Positions 23,926-36,000 of a DNA stretch of 64,000 bases are shown here, in pieces. The notes beneath the pieces are model-generated. The model was not told the origin of the DNA. It searched no databases and saw only the letters and a program-made list of their open reading frames with translations. The first letter of the stretch is position 1, and each line of letters starts with the position of its first letter. Origin of the DNA: Diaporthe sp. PMI_573 (lineage: Eukaryota > Ascomycota > Sordariomycetes > Diaporthales > Diaporthaceae); NCBI GenBank assembly GCA_021399435.1, contig JAJTUP010000003.1, forward strand, positions 868,001 through 932,000, given 5' to 3'. A program made the position numbers and the translations under genes.

Positions 23926-26574
23926 ATGTCTCGCTTTTTCCGCGGTGGCAACGACAGCTCTTCGGAGAGCAGCTCCGACGAGGAGGACCTCTACGAGTCC
24001 GAGGAGGAGGCACAGGCGGAGCAAAAGGACGAGTCTGAAGAGGAGGAGGAGGACGAGGAAGAAGAGGCATCCGACGCCGAGTCCAGCGACAGCGATGCAG
24101 GCAAAGCGAAAGGTGCCTCTCGTTTCTTGGAGGGCTGGTCCGAAAGCGAAGAGAGCGACACGGAGCAGACGACAAAGGTCAAGTCCGCCAAGGACAAGCG
24201 ACACGACGAGCTCGAAGCCACAATCACCGCCATCACAAACGCCCAGAAGATCAACGACTGGAACATCATCTCCAATGGTATGTCCTGAACCGCTTGGACC
24301 TTTACAGGCAGGGAGATGCGATGCTAACCGGCTACAGAGTTCGACAAGCTCAACCGCCAGGCTGAGAAGCTCAAGGTGGCCGGCAAGGCCCCTAAGCCTT
24401 ATGTGAAATGTATCGCCGAGCTCGAGGAATACATGAACGAGTCCATCGCCAAGCAGAAGGTCACCCCCATCAAGAAGTGGAGCAAGCAGAACGCCCAAGG
24501 TCTCAATGCTGTCAAGCAAAAGATCAAGAAGACGAACAGGGAGTACCAGAGCCAGATCGAGGAGTACAAGGAGGACAAGGATGGATACCTGTGGGAGTCG
24601 GAGGAGGAGGAGCCGGCGCCCAAGCCCAAGAAGGTCCGGCTTGCTGACGCTATCGCCGCATCCACTGACGACATGGACGATGAGGGTTTTGCGACGGTTG
24701 GCAAGGGTGGAAAGACTCTGATTTTCACACCTGAGAGCATCCTGAAGCACCTGCGCACGATTATGGAGTCTCGTGGCAAGAAGAACACCGATAAGCCGGA
24801 GCAGATCAAGATTATGGAGAAGCTCAACGAGATTGCCAACACTCCCTACCAACGAATCCGCGTCCTCCTCACACTCATCTCCACCCGTTTCGATCTCGGC
24901 TCTGGTGCAACCACGTCCATGCCGCTGGACCACTGGAAGGCGGCTGAGAAGGAGATCGGCCAGCTGCTGACGACTCTCAACGAGAACCGCGATTACGTCG
25001 TCATCGAAAACGCCGAGGAGTGGGAGGATGACGAGAAGCCGCCGTCCCTGGAGAAGGACCAGAAGTATATCAAGGTTCCCGGCAGCATCGTGTCCTACAT
25101 CGAGCGCCTCGACGACGAGATGACAAGGTCCCTTCAAAGCATCGACCCTCACACCTCGGAGTATATCGAGCGCCTGACCGATGCGGCTGCTCTGTACAAC
25201 CTCATCTTCCGAGCCCTCCTGTACTACGAGCAGCTGCAGAAGGACGAGGCCCTGGCGATCGAGCAGGATAACATCAACCGAATCGTCAGCCGTCGTCTCG
25301 AGCATGTCTACTTCAAGCCTGCACAGGTCGTCAAGACCCTCGAGGAGAACTCGTGGAAGTCCGTTGCTGCGGACGTCGACTCAGCAATCACACCGCGAGC
25401 CAAGACCATCGAGGCAGTGGATCTCGTCAACATCCTCAGCACCTATCTCTTTGCCAAGAGCGAAGGCATCCACCGAGCACGTGCCATGCTTTGCCAGATC
25501 TACTTCCTCGCCCTCCACGATGATTACTACAAGGCTCGCGATATGATGCTCATGTCCCACTTGCAAGAGACGATCAGCAGCTTTACCGTTTCGACACAGA
25601 TCTTGTTCAACCGCACACTTGTTCAAGTGGGACTTTGCGCGTTCCGCAAGGGCCTCGTCTACGATGCCCAAAACACACTCCAAGAGATCTGTGGAAGTGG
25701 ACGGCAAAAGGAGCTCCTGGCCCAGGGTGTTATGATCCAGCGCTATAGCCAAGTCACACCAGAGCAGGAGCGACTAGAGAGGCAACGACAGCTGCCTTTC
25801 CACCTGCACATCAACCTTGAGCTCCTCGAGTGTGTGTACCTGACCTGCAGCATGCTTCTGGAGATTCCACTCTTGGCTCAGATTGGCTCTTCACCTGACG
25901 TGAAGAAGCGAGTTATCAGCAAGACCTACCGCCGCATGTTGGAGTACCACGAGCGACAGATCTTCACCGGGCCCCCTGAGAACACGAGGGACCACGTTAT
26001 GCAGGCATCCAAGGCACTGGCTGCTGGCGAGTGGAAGAAGGCGACCGAGTTCATCCACGCCATCAAGATCTGGGAGCTGATGCCAGACACCGAAGGCATC
26101 AAGGAGATGCTCGCCAAGCAGATCCAAGAGGAGGGCCTGCGGACATATCTCTTCACGTACGCACCCTTCTATGACACGTTGGCCGTCGAGACCCTCAGCA
26201 GCATGTTTGAGCTGGATGCGACCAAGACGGCTGCTATCGTGAGCAAGATGATCAGCCACGAGGAGCTCGCCGCGGCTCTCGACCAGGTCACCAAGACGGT
26301 CATCTTCCGCAAGGGCGTGGAGCTCAGCAGGCTCCAAAGCCTGGCCCTGGCGCTGTCCGACAAGGCCAGTGCGCTCATGGAGTCGAACGAGCGAACGCTG
26401 GAGCACCGCACACAGGGCACGGCCAACGCCTTCGAGAGGACAACGCGACACGGCGGTCGCGGTGGTCGCGGTGGGCGTGGTGGCGGAGGCAGGGGACGTG
26501 GCGGACCAAGATCGGACGGTGCCCCAAGGCAATCGCAAGGCTTCACGGGTGGCGCTCTGGGAGTCCGCGGTTAG
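23926..26574 (+). CDS. nip1: Eukaryotic translation initiation factor 3 subunit C (eIF3c/Nip1)
   Basis: This is a core subunit of eIF3, which bridges the 40S ribosome with eIF1, eIF5 and eIF2 during start-codon selection. Exons 23926-24277 and 24338-26574 join through a 60-bp intron (donor GTATGT, branch GCTAAC, acceptor CTACAG) to 862 residues, normal for fungi. The N-terminus MSRFFRGG is typical of the family and runs into an acidic Ser/Glu/Asp-rich segment (residues about 12-65), the part that contacts eIF1 and eIF5. The eIF3c N-domain follows ([31 protein letters not shown]). A PCI domain spans about residues 600-775 ([33 protein letters not shown]). The last 40 residues are an RGG-rich tail that may bind RNA. 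The first ATG after a pyrimidine-rich leader was chosen as start. Confidence 0.97.
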
Positions 26575-27022
26575 GAGGTCGATGTGTTCTGCTCTGGGTA
26601 ACTTATTTTATTCGGCCTTAATTGCATGGTACCGGTCCTGCTTGTATGAATGAGTGGAAAAAAGGGGTACGCAGCAGACTCGCGTCAGTAGAAATAGCGA
26701 GTTTAGACGGCTGGAATTGACGACCTTAAATTACGAAATCAACTCCCTCTTGTTGCACAGATCAAATTGTATTTCTAGCAATGACTGAAGAATCCTCAAC
26801 TAAGGCCTACACAGAGATCACTGCTTGGGTCTTGTGAATTTTGATGAGCGAACATATGAGTCCTGACAACTGGCAGTTCTCTCCTCGTTGGTTCTTGGTT
26901 TTGAGCTCGGGGGTTGTGATTAGATAAGAACCTCCGCTAGCGGTTGGCAGCTTCAAATTTGTGAGAGCTCCCAGAGCCCGATCGCAATACCAACGCCTAT
27001 CCTCCCCGCAGAGACACACACA
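26575..27022. other. intergenic region eIF3c-MRPL10
   Basis: These 448 bp hold the 3' UTR of eIF3c and the promoter of the uL15m gene. It is more AT-rich than the flanking exons. No further gene or clear motif was seen. Confidence 0.7.
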
Positions 27023-28046
27023 ATGCCTCCCAGAATACCAATTTCGCAGGTCGCACGATGCTGCCGGACCTCAATTGAGCGACAAGGCGTCCCAGGGGCC
27101 GCGAGCACGCCGCTCGCGTCACTGTTCGCCGCGCTCTCCATGCAGCAGACGCCAACACAACCGGCGAGGTCGCAATCACGAAGCGCATCCATTCTCGCCA
27201 ACCTCCGCGACAACAAAGGGGCCTACAACAAGCGTATACGGAAAGGTCGTGGTGCATCCTCCGGCTACGGCAAGACGTCCGGCCGCGGTCACAAGGGTCA
27301 GGGGCAGCATGGCCACGTGAAGCCTTGGTTCCAGGGTGGGCAGACGCCCTTGATCTTCAAGCATGGTTCGAGGGGCTTTGTGAACCAGTACGTACAACAT
27401 GGATCTCTCATCTTGGGAAACTACAGTCTGAGGCAGTACCGGAAAATGCTAACCACCGCCGCGCCACTCCAGCCGCAAAGACGTAATGTCCGAAGTCAAC
27501 CTCGACCGCCTGCAAGCCTGGGTGGACGCGGGCCGCATCGACCCGACGAAGCCGATCACGCCCAAGGAGATCATCCAGTCGGGGCTGCTGGGGCGCGCAA
27601 AGGACGGCGTCAAGCTCCTGGCGCGGGGGTCGACGCAGGTCCGCACGCCGCTCGAGATCGTGGTGTCGCGGGCGTCGGCGGCGGCGATCGAGGCCGTGGA
27701 GCGGGCGGGCGGCAAGATCGTCACGCGGTACTACACCAAGGACTCGATCCGGCGCCTCCTCAAGGGCCAGAGCGTCAACACGGCGGAGCCGCTGCCCGTG
27801 GGCGAGCACCACGTCCAGGAGGTGCTGGAGAAGGCGAGGGGGGCCCCCTTTGCGTACAGGCTGCCGGACCCGACGAGCCGGTGGGACATTGAGTACTACC
27901 GCGACCCGGCGCACAGGGGTTATCTGAGCCACCGCTTGAAGCCTGGTGAGAGTCCGTCGTTGTATTTCAAGGTGCCGGGCAAGCAGATCTCGAAGAGGGC
28001 TGTTAAGGTGAAGAAGGAGGAGCAGGGGGATGCGAGGCTGTTCTGA
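27023..28046 (+). CDS. mrpl10: Mitochondrial large-subunit ribosomal protein uL15m (MRPL10)
   Basis: This is a structural protein of the mitochondrial 54S ribosomal subunit. Exons 27023-27387 and 27473-28046 join through an 85-bp intron (donor GTACGT, branch GCTAACC) to 312 residues. The first about 55 residues are rich in Arg, Ser, Ala and Gln with few acids, a probable mitochondrial presequence. The bacterial L15-type signature follows: NKRIRKGRGASSGYGKTSGR, then GHKGQGQ and a Gly-rich segment ending HGSRGFVN. The splice gives GFVN-HRKDVMSEVNLDRL, which keeps the family pattern. The C-terminal part contains the L15 core (ILAR/LLARGS, SRASAAAIEAVERAGGK) and a fungal extension. The second exon is notably GC-rich. 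Confidence 0.95.
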
Positions 28047-29010
28047 TTACGATAGGCGACGAATTGAGGATGGCTGCATGTTCTTGGGCTTTCGCGTGGT
28101 GGAAGCTCGAGGTGTATAAATGTATGCTTCAGCATCAGGGGCCTTGGGGCAAATCCAAAAATAAAGAGCAGAACGGCCGTTGTTTGGGCAATGTGAGTTC
28201 ATAAGAGAGCTTCTCGTTCATTCGTGGTTTAGTTCAAAGCTACATCCACCACCTAGGTACCTATTACCTGTCATTCCGCCGGGGCGGGTTGATATAGGGG
28301 TGTGTCAAATGGTGGTAGACGCAGCGACTAAGCAATGCTCCTTTCCCCTCCGTATTTAGACTTGGAAGTCAAAAGTTGAAGAGAATTGTGTGAGTGCTCG
28401 TAACCAATCCAGTCAACTCTGCATATAATCACTTCAGGTTTGCTAGTGAGTGGGCGCATCATGATGTATACATCAAGCTTCTCGTCGCAGGAAGAATTCC
28501 ACCACGGGCGTGACACTTGCAGGGCAACATCTCCAAGGATGAACGTTTGAGACGAGCACTCCAGGCTGGGCAAGGGCGTCCTGTCACTGAGCCGGGCAAG
28601 TCGCTTAGCGCTGTGCCTCCTATTGGGTGGGGAATCGCATCCTGGAGCTTCCCATGCGCATGTTCCAGGTTGGAGCTTTGATGCTACCGTCTCGTGCACT
28701 GCTCTTCTAAGTGTTGACTATATTCCGTCCCAAGGCCAGCGACAACTACCACGTTCGATCTTGCTAAATTGCCTCCCTCCACGTTCCGGGTTGAGCCGTC
28801 ACATTGGTTTTGCCCTCGTCACCTGTCTTCCAGGTGACTGCCGCCCTCGACCAGAATCCTCGGCGCAAACTTACGGGCACGAATCGATTACGTCGCTCGC
28901 GGTTGATCCTACTCGTGCTCTCCGCTGATCGGGACTCGAGTCTGCATTGCGCAACCTCGCCTTGAAACTCGCCTCGACTCCAGCTAAGTATAACTCACTA
29001 AGAAGACGCG
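28047..29010. other. intergenic region MRPL10-MVP1
   Basis: These 964 bp between two plus-strand genes hold the MRPL10 3' UTR and the MVP1 promoter. The longest frame (28328-28699, minus) is short, has no recognisable domain and is not supported as a gene. Confidence 0.7.
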
Positions 29011-31798
29011 ATGTCCCTATTCGGTGAGCCCGAGGCGGACGAGAGTCCATCCATGAACTCGTCGTTCGCCCGCTCTCGGCAGTCGCTGTTCGACGAAGAA
29101 TCGAACAACCCGTCCAATTCGAACTCGATCTTCCAGGACGACGACGTGGCCGGCAGCCGGACAGCGTCGCCATGGGACATGCCCACGCCGCGCAAGCAGC
29201 ACTCTAGGGCCGACATCCTCCGCAACCTCCTGCCCGCCTCCGACGCACCGGATGGCTACATCGAGACATTCGACAGCGTCGTGCGGGACGATGGCAGCGG
29301 GGGCAAGGTCACGTCTGGGGGCGTCATGCGCGTCCTCGCCGCAGCCAAGATCGGCGCGGACGATCAAGCCAGAATAATGGGTATAATTGCGCCGGGCGGC
29401 GGGGAGGTCGCCCTTGGGAGGAACGAGTTCAACGTGTTCCTTGGCCTCGTTGGCCTTGCCCAGGAGCGCGAGACCATCAGCCTGGACAGCATTGACGAAC
29501 GACGAAGAAGTGAGTGCCCTCCTGCTGCTCTGTCTGCCCTGTCTGCCAATCCATCCCAATCCACACACAATGCCCACCTCGTTCCACACAAGCGCCTGTA
29601 CCGCGGTCCGCAGCACCCATCAACAAGGCCTTTATCTCTTATCTGTGACCGCCATTGGCACCATGTCCTGCAGGTGGATGCGCTGTTCGCTTGGGCTGTG
29701 TTGTCAATTGGCCCGCCCGCCCCCAATACACAGTACCCATCTCGAAAGTCTCAGAGCTCCTGTGGGGCGGCCCCAAGGCCCCCTGCCGTGCCCTGCTCTA
29801 CCCTACCTGACGACACGCATCTTACGTGCTTGAGTGTTTATAGCCTGTTTCGTGTTTTCCATCGTCATTCTTGCTAACAGTCCCTTACCCGTCATACTAG
29901 ACCTCCCAGTCCCAAACCTCCCAGGCATTCTAGGAACACCCGCACCAGCACCCTTTGCTGTTCATACCAGCGTGCTCGCCGCGAAACCTCCACAGCGGCC
30001 GATAACTCCACCAGCCAAGGATATAGCTCCCACACAGCCGTCAATGGAATACTCAGATGATCCCTGGAACAGTCCCGATGTTCACAAACACCACAAACAC
30101 GCACAGGAGGAGGCCGCACCTCCAACCACCCACGTCCCTGAAGAGCATACTGCACAGAGACCACCCTTGAATGGCAACGGCGATAGCAATGGCACCCCCG
30201 AGCACACCGGACCGCCTGCACGCACAACCTCGACCTTCACTACAACTTCGATAGAGTCTGTAGGAGTGCCCGACCCGGCCCCGACGCGTCAGGAGTCGTT
30301 CCCGCCCGCTGCTTCTCCAGGAGCCGGCTGGGGCGCCGGCGATTTCTTTGGCGGCACTCCTGCGGCGTCAAACCCGGTGACAAGTCCTTTCGGAGGGCCG
30401 GCGGGCATCAGCGTGGGCAGGGAGCATGGCGACCAACGGCCTGGCCCTATCTCGAATAGGACGATAGGTAGCGGCAGAACCGGCAGCGGCGTCGAGGAGC
30501 ACATCGTTGTGAACCTACTGCCCGAGAAGGAGGGCATGTTCATGTTCCAACACCACAACTATGAGGTAGGAAGCTCCAGGAGGGGAAGCAAAGTAATCCG
30601 AAGATACAGTGATTTCGTGTGGTTATTGGACTGCTTGCACAAGAGGTATCCCTTCAGGGTGTTGCCGCTGCTGCCTCCAAAGAGAGTTGCCGGTAAGTCG
30701 GGTCTGCCCCGACCGTGGCACAGTGCATTCGGGTACTCGAAGCTAAACACTTCACAGTGAACGGGAACCACCTGTCGAACGATGGTGCCTTTATCGAGAA
30801 ACGACGTCGCGGCCTTGCCCGGTTTCTGAACGCAGTGTGCAGGCACCCTATCCTCAGCCAGGAGCAGCTGGTCATCATGTTCCTGACGGTGCCTACCGAG
30901 CTCTCCGTCTGGCGGAAGCAGGCCACCATCTCCGTGCAGGACGAGTTCGCGGGCCGTGCCCTCCCGCCCGGGCTGGAGGACTCGCTCCCCGCCGAGCTCG
31001 AGGAGCTCTTCCAGCGCACGCGTACTGGCGTGCGGCGGAGCGCCGAGCTGTACATTAGCGTCTGCGCCGTCATGGACCGGCTCGTCAAGCGCAGCGAGGG
31101 CGTCGCGGCCGACCACGCCAGGATCGCCCTCTCGCTGATGTCCCTGACAGAGGCCACCGCCGACACGTACGCCACCGATATGAACGAGGTGCCGCTAGTC
31201 AACGACGGCCTCGTCGCCATGAGCAAGCACCTGCGTACGTCGCAGACCCTCATGGAGGACGAGGCCCGTGCGTGGGACGAGGGCGTGCTGGAGGACCTCA
31301 AGAGGCAGCGGGACGCGCTGGTGAGCGTGCGCGACCTGTTTGACCGGCGGGAGCGCCTGGACCGGGACAACATCCCCGCCCTGGAGAGGCGCATCGACAA
31401 CAACGAGACGAAGCTGGGGAACCTCAGGGCCAAGCCTGATGGCCTGATCAAGCCGGGCGAGATCGAGAGGGTCGTGGAGGCTATCATCAAGGTAAGCCTT
31501 AACAAGTGGTCCCTATCCCCGCGCCGTTGTCCTTTGTCTAAACACCCCCCCCCCTTCGACGAATGCTAACATGGAGCCCTCACCGAAGGACAAGGAGTCG
31601 ATCGTCAGCCAGCACAACCGCTCCATCTTCGTCAAGGAGTGCATCCGCGACGAGCTCATCACCTTCCAGTCCACGCAGTACCACGTCTCGCGGTGGAACC
31701 AGGACTGGGCCCAGGAGCGCGTCAAGTACGCGGAGATGCTGGCGGATAACTGGCGCCGGCTCCTCGACGAGCTTGACGGGATGCCTCTGGGTGACTAG
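29011..31798 (+). CDS. mvp1: Sorting nexin Mvp1 (PX-BAR, endosomal recycling)
   Basis: Mvp1 (SNX8-like) binds phosphatidylinositol 3-phosphate on endosomes and forms tubules for retromer-independent recycling. Exons 29011-29509, 29901-30692, 30758-31491 and 31589-31798 join in phase to 744 residues. The N-terminus MSLFGEPE and the conserved block around SLDSIDERRR (end of exon 1) match the family; residues about 70-150 resemble an EH-like fold. A low-complexity Pro/Thr region follows. The PX domain is about residues 366-480 (EHIVVNLLPEKEGMFMFQHH, RRYSDFVWLLDCL, LPLLPPKR), with RRYSDF as phosphoinositide-binding motif. The rest is a helical BAR region (YISVCAVMDRLVKRSEGVAA). Introns are 391, 65 and 97 bp. 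The first is unusually long; the third contains a C10 run. Stop is at 31796-31798. Confidence 0.95.
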
Positions 31799-32866
31799 AC
31801 GCGGACGGAGGATATGTGTGTGCGTGTGTTCTCCGTCAACTATACGACCTGCTCAAAGAACGCAATGGGAGATAGGAAGGCAGCAGGCGGGTCTGGGTCA
31901 GTGTTGGAAGCATGTGTTGATGCTTCAACGAGATGGTATATAATGTCGGCAACGGCAAGAGGTTGGGGATGGAAGAAGCTGAAACAATCACGAGAATGAG
32001 AGCTGGTGACCAAGAAGCTGTCGAAAGTGTGCACAAATTTTACTGCATGGCGGAGAGGAGAGGAGGAGGGGATGGGGTGGAAGGATGTATCCAGAAATGT
32101 ATACTGTATATTTTGTTGCCGCAGGAGCGTATCACGTAGCAGAGAGTGCCGATTCCATAGCGATACCCATTCATTGTGTTGCTTCTGGAACACGGTCCGT
32201 ACTGCGTGACCCCGACCGTTTGATCATGGACGTCTCTCATGTCTTGACCTGGTTGCCCAGAGTCTGATCTGTATGTTCACCAGCACACGATTGTGAATTT
32301 AGGCAGCATGACCCACTGGGACGAATCAATCGTGACAATAGGAATTCCTTGTGGTATTCGCATGCCAGGTCCTTCGTGTCCTTTAGAAGGCGAGGAGTAG
32401 GAGGAGGCAGCACATAGACCCTTGCTTGACATTGATGCCTGTCCGTCCCGTCCACTACACCCAGCCACTCCAGTCTCCCCCCCCCCCCCCCAGGCCCTGG
32501 ACCTCTGCGAAGCATGCCTTGAATGCCTCTCGATGAAGCACGCCATCTGCGATGCGGCTCTGTATTTCTGGATATCGACCAAACAATCTCGCAGCCGTGA
32601 ACCCTATTACGCCGTCGCTCAATGAGTTCCAAGCATTCTCTCCCCTTCTGCTGAATAGTACGTGGCTGCTTTACGTGGATCCCCCTAAAGTATGCTCACT
32701 CGACCTTTAATCTGAGAGCAGTCTTGCAGGCCTTTTCCGTCCCAAGTGAGACGCCCTGCTCAGTTGTAAAACCAAGGACCCGCTCGCGAGGTCTGCCGAC
32801 ACTGGAGTTTGCCCGTCCTTGCCATCCCAGCCGCGGGTCTGCCAAGAACTTGTCAGAGCCACCGAA
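31799..32866. other. convergent intergenic region MVP1-DCN1
   Basis: These 1068 bp separate the 3' ends of two convergent genes, so both terminators should be here. It holds a C15 homopolymer (32477-32491). Short frames occur in all directions, but none has a recognisable domain. Confidence 0.7.
32477..32491 (+). repeat. C15 homopolymer
   Basis: Fifteen consecutive C residues between the convergent MVP1 and DCN1 genes. It is the longest G/C homopolymer in the window. Confidence 0.9.
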
Positions 32867-34748
32867 TTAGTTAACCTCCATGGCGTCCGACTGCCCCTGC
32901 TTGCGGTACCAAGTCACGAAATCGTCGATGACAGCGGGCCACGAGTCTTCCTCGCTATAGAAGCTCAGATCCTCGTCATCAATCGACTTGTTGGCAAACT
33001 CCAGCGTCATGTTCCACATGTCCCTGTTGACGGAGCGCGTCCACTTCTCGTTTAGGAAAGTCTCCCAGAACTTGGCCCAGTCGCGGTTGGCAGACTTCCA
33101 GGGGCGGCCTGGAGGCGCGAAGAGCAGCTGCCAGTAGACGAGGGCGTGCTCAAGCGGTATGGCCTTCTGGCTGGACTCCTTGCCCGCGATGAAGGAGTGG
33201 CGGTAGACCTTCTTGAAGAGGGCAGGGTCGGTAGAAAGCGAGTTGATGAGGCGACGGACGTGGTTCTTCTGGGCGGTCTTGCCGAAGGTAGTAAGGTCGG
33301 TAGCAGACCATCCGTTGACAAAACCGTTGCGGGAGATCTCGCCAATGCTGGGCGACTGGATGAGCTCCATCACCACGAACTGCTCGGCGTTCTCCATGTT
33401 GACGCCCAGGGTCTCGAGGTACTCTTGGGTTGTCTCAGCGGAGAGGGAATCCTTGGTGTCGCCCCGAGACGGGGTGACAAGGTCATCGTATGCCTTCTCA
33501 ATGACTGCAACACGTCCACTGTCTACGCCGGCCCCACTGCTGAGGTAGCTGTAAACACCCAGAGATTAGCCATCGTTCGTCAAAATCACCCGTATACAAG
33601 AGGAAAGTGCAAACAGATTCGACAGAGCATCTCCCTTCATTTTTGTTGATTTATGGCGAGTAACGTGATGAGCAATGCTGTCAAGTGGGAGGAGGGAGTT
33701 TGTGGTTGTGTCAGTTGTCTTCTGACGAGTCCATTGGCATACCGTGCAGTGTCTCTGGCGCCTTGCGCAGCCTGCCTTCGTTTGGCCATGGTCGCCGGGG
33801 TAGTCAGGTGCTCCTGGGCTTGAGGTGCTGTGGTGGGTATCGTAGGCACCGGGGTTGGAGGCGAGGATTGGGTGTGGTCACCCCCGTTCGGCTTAGTGTC
33901 CCGACGTGTGATCTTGTCCACAAGTTTCCTGAGCATATTGACACACGCCACAGCTCAGATGTACAAGACGCGGTTCCCACTCGTTCAAGGGTCTTTGGTT
34001 CAGAGCTGTCAGGGTGTAGGTTCGGTGGGGTGAAGCATCCAACACCACGAGCCAGACGAGGCGAAGACACAAGGGTGGCACTAGCGCCAACCCCTTGGGC
34101 TCTCGCTCCAGGCTTCCTTGAACTGTAGTTTGCTCCACATGTATTAGGCCCTGCTGACCTTTGTCCATATAACAGTCGCCTGGGCAAACTTCGAGCGAGG
34201 GTTCGAATCGAGTCGATAGGGCCACCGCAGCAAATAGTCGAGGACACCAAGGCGGCCAGGCAGCAATCTCGCCCACCCGGCGAGGCAGTAGAACAATAGG
34301 AACAACGTCGTCAAGGCAAATCAACCTATAACTTACGTATCGGCGGCGAGGTCCAACCTGTAGTTGGCATTCTTGAGGAACTGTTTGACCCAAGAAATCA
34401 GCACACGGCCCGGTAAAAGGAGGCAGGACAGTAAATGGTGCGCAGACAGTTCCGCGTTGAGGAGAAGGCAATTATTGCCGGGTTATAGTAGTCGGATACA
34501 AGTGAAGTCAGATGACAAGAGTTGGTAGAGAGCCATGCCGGGAACACAAGGATCTATTCAGGGCGGTGTAAGGGCGCAGGATAGAACATGACTGGAATGC
34601 GGATTGGGCAATGGGCAATGGCACGCATGACACGGCATTGCACGAAAAGGCAACGTTAACATACCCGTTGTGCGATCTTCTCATTGGCCCCCGTAGCTGC
34701 AACAAACTGCGCAACGAGCGCCTTCTGAGCGCTGTTGAGAGGAGCCAT
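32867..34748 (-). CDS. dcn1: Dcn1, defective-in-cullin-neddylation protein (Nedd8 E3 scaffold)
   Basis: Dcn1 acts with Ubc12 to attach Nedd8/Rub1 to cullins, switching on cullin-RING ubiquitin ligases. Exons on the minus strand: 34665-34748, 34337-34380 and 32867-33548, joining in phase to 269 residues, the normal length. Residues 1-45 are a UBA-like domain (MAPLNSAQKALVAQFVAATG, then FLKNANYRLDLAAD split over exons 1-2). The C-terminal potentiating-neddylation (PONY) domain starts about residue 75 and includes YLETLGVN, FVNGWSATDLTTFGKT, LEHALVYWQLLF, and WTRSVNRDMWNMTLEF; the late acidic/aromatic patch DEDLSFYSEEDSWPAVIDDF is where cullins dock in homologues. Intron 1 is 284 bp. Intron 2 is 788 bp, very large for this organism, and contains a same-strand 99-codon frame. 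Confidence 0.96.
33637..33936 (-). CDS. 99-codon open frame nested in DCN1 intron 2
   Basis: This frame starts at ATG 33934-33936 (MLRKLVDKITRRD) and stops at 33637, on the same strand as DCN1 and entirely inside its 788-bp second intron. The composition is basic, Gln-, Thr- and Pro-rich (TPVPTIPTTAPQAQ, MAKRRQAAQGARDTARYANG). No family was recognised. It may be an alternative exon, a nested small gene or chance. The flanking DCN1 exons splice perfectly without it. Confidence 0.2.
   Translation of the reverse strand: MLRKLVDKITRRDTKPNGGDHTQSSPPTPVPTIPTTAPQAQEHLTTPATMAKRRQAAQGARDTARYANGLVRRQLTQPQTPSSHLTALLITLLAINQQK
34200..34210 (+). promoter_or_regulatory. 11-bp motif GGTTCGAATCG (copy 1)
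   Basis: Exact copy of an 11-mer found three times in this window, here inside DCN1 intron 2. It resembles the TFIIIC B-box, but no tRNA can be folded around it. Its function is unknown. Confidence 0.25.
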
Positions 34749-36000
34749 CTCGGAGAACCAGAGGGGTGGTCGAGTGGTCGCAAAGTGTCGTCGTGTGCCA
34801 GGGGTCGGGCCGACTGTTTCGGAGCGGTCTCCCGCGTGGATGTGACGAGGGCGTCGATCAGAGGAGGCAGAGGGAGGACAGGCTCGCTACGGCCGGCGGG
34901 GTAGAGACAGGCGGAGGGTTCTCTTGTGCACGAGTGCTGCCCGGGTCGCCGGAGGGGCAGTGTGTGTGGGTTGTAAAAGGGAGGCAGATTGTGATGGGGA
35001 CTGCAGCCTGAGGTCGGAGCCGAGTCTAATGGACTTGAGAATGTCCTGGGCACGCAATGGGAAGTGACGACAAGGCTGATGCCATGGTGGGGTATCCTGG
35101 GTGGGGCGCCACACGGCAAGCCTCCATACGCTGTTCGCAAGGGTTCTCGATCCGGCACTGTAGACAGACCATCACCATCGGCTTGGTGACAGCAATACTA
35201 TGGCGCTTATCAGACTATATGCATGGCATGATCCATGGGCGTAACTACCTTTTTTTTTTTTTTTTTTTTTTATATATAAATATTAGCAAAGATAAAAAGA
35301 TGAATTTTAGAAACCCAATTACTCCTTCCACACTGTTCAGGAAGCCTCGCGCTCAACCGAGTAAAAGATTTCGATACTGGGAAGCGGTCGTCACATAAGC
35401 CAAAATTGCGAGAAGCTATAAGAGTGTAAGAATGAGAACACATATTCCCAACATCTCTATCCAGCCAAAATTGACTGGTCTGGAAACCTCGACGCTTGAA
35501 AGCATCCAGAGCAAGAGCCGAGGTCGAGGCACACAAGAGCTCAACAGCCACTAACCCCAATCTGACCTCAACACACCTCAGTACAGTATATGTGTATATT
35601 CTGGTCCAATAGAGCTGTATTGTCTTGATACCAGTGCCCCCCTGCAATTATAACCCACGGGTTTGCATGACCATGTCCTCCTCCATCTGTTCTATCCGTG
35701 ATTCAACCTCAAACCGAGCTTTTGGGACCTGGAATATCGTACACTGGCAGGCAGGGTATCTCACTCTTTGCCGTGTCCTTCTAGCCGCCGTTTATTCTGT
35801 ATAAGACTTCTCCGCGCACTGTCGCCCGTCTCGTACACCCACGGCGTCGCGGCCTCTCTCTCTCTCGTTCGTTGTCGCTTTTTGTCTCGGTCCATGAATC
35901 AGACCTCCATAAGGTAGGATGGAACCGAGCATCATCCCCAAACAATCCATCCTTCCAATCCGACGAGTTTCTCCAAACAGACACATCCACTCCCCCTCCC
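34749..36000. other. intergenic region DCN1-MRP17
   Basis: These 1252 bp contain the DCN1 promoter and the 3' UTR of the bS6m gene, both on the minus strand. A 22-T tract followed by TATATATAAATATT lies at 35250-35284, and the next 350 bases are AT-rich. No gene is supported. Confidence 0.7.
35250..35284 (+). repeat. T22 tract with adjoining TA-rich element
   Basis: Twenty-two T residues followed directly by alternating TA. Poly(dA:dT) of this length excludes nucleosomes in fungi. Seen from the minus strand it is a poly(A) tract, so a retroposed 3' end is also possible. Confidence 0.85.

Noticed and set aside
23863..25305. 480-codon minus-strand leucine-rich frame
   Set aside because: Antisense shadow of eIF3c. 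The eIF3c frame carries clear family motifs and a normal intron.
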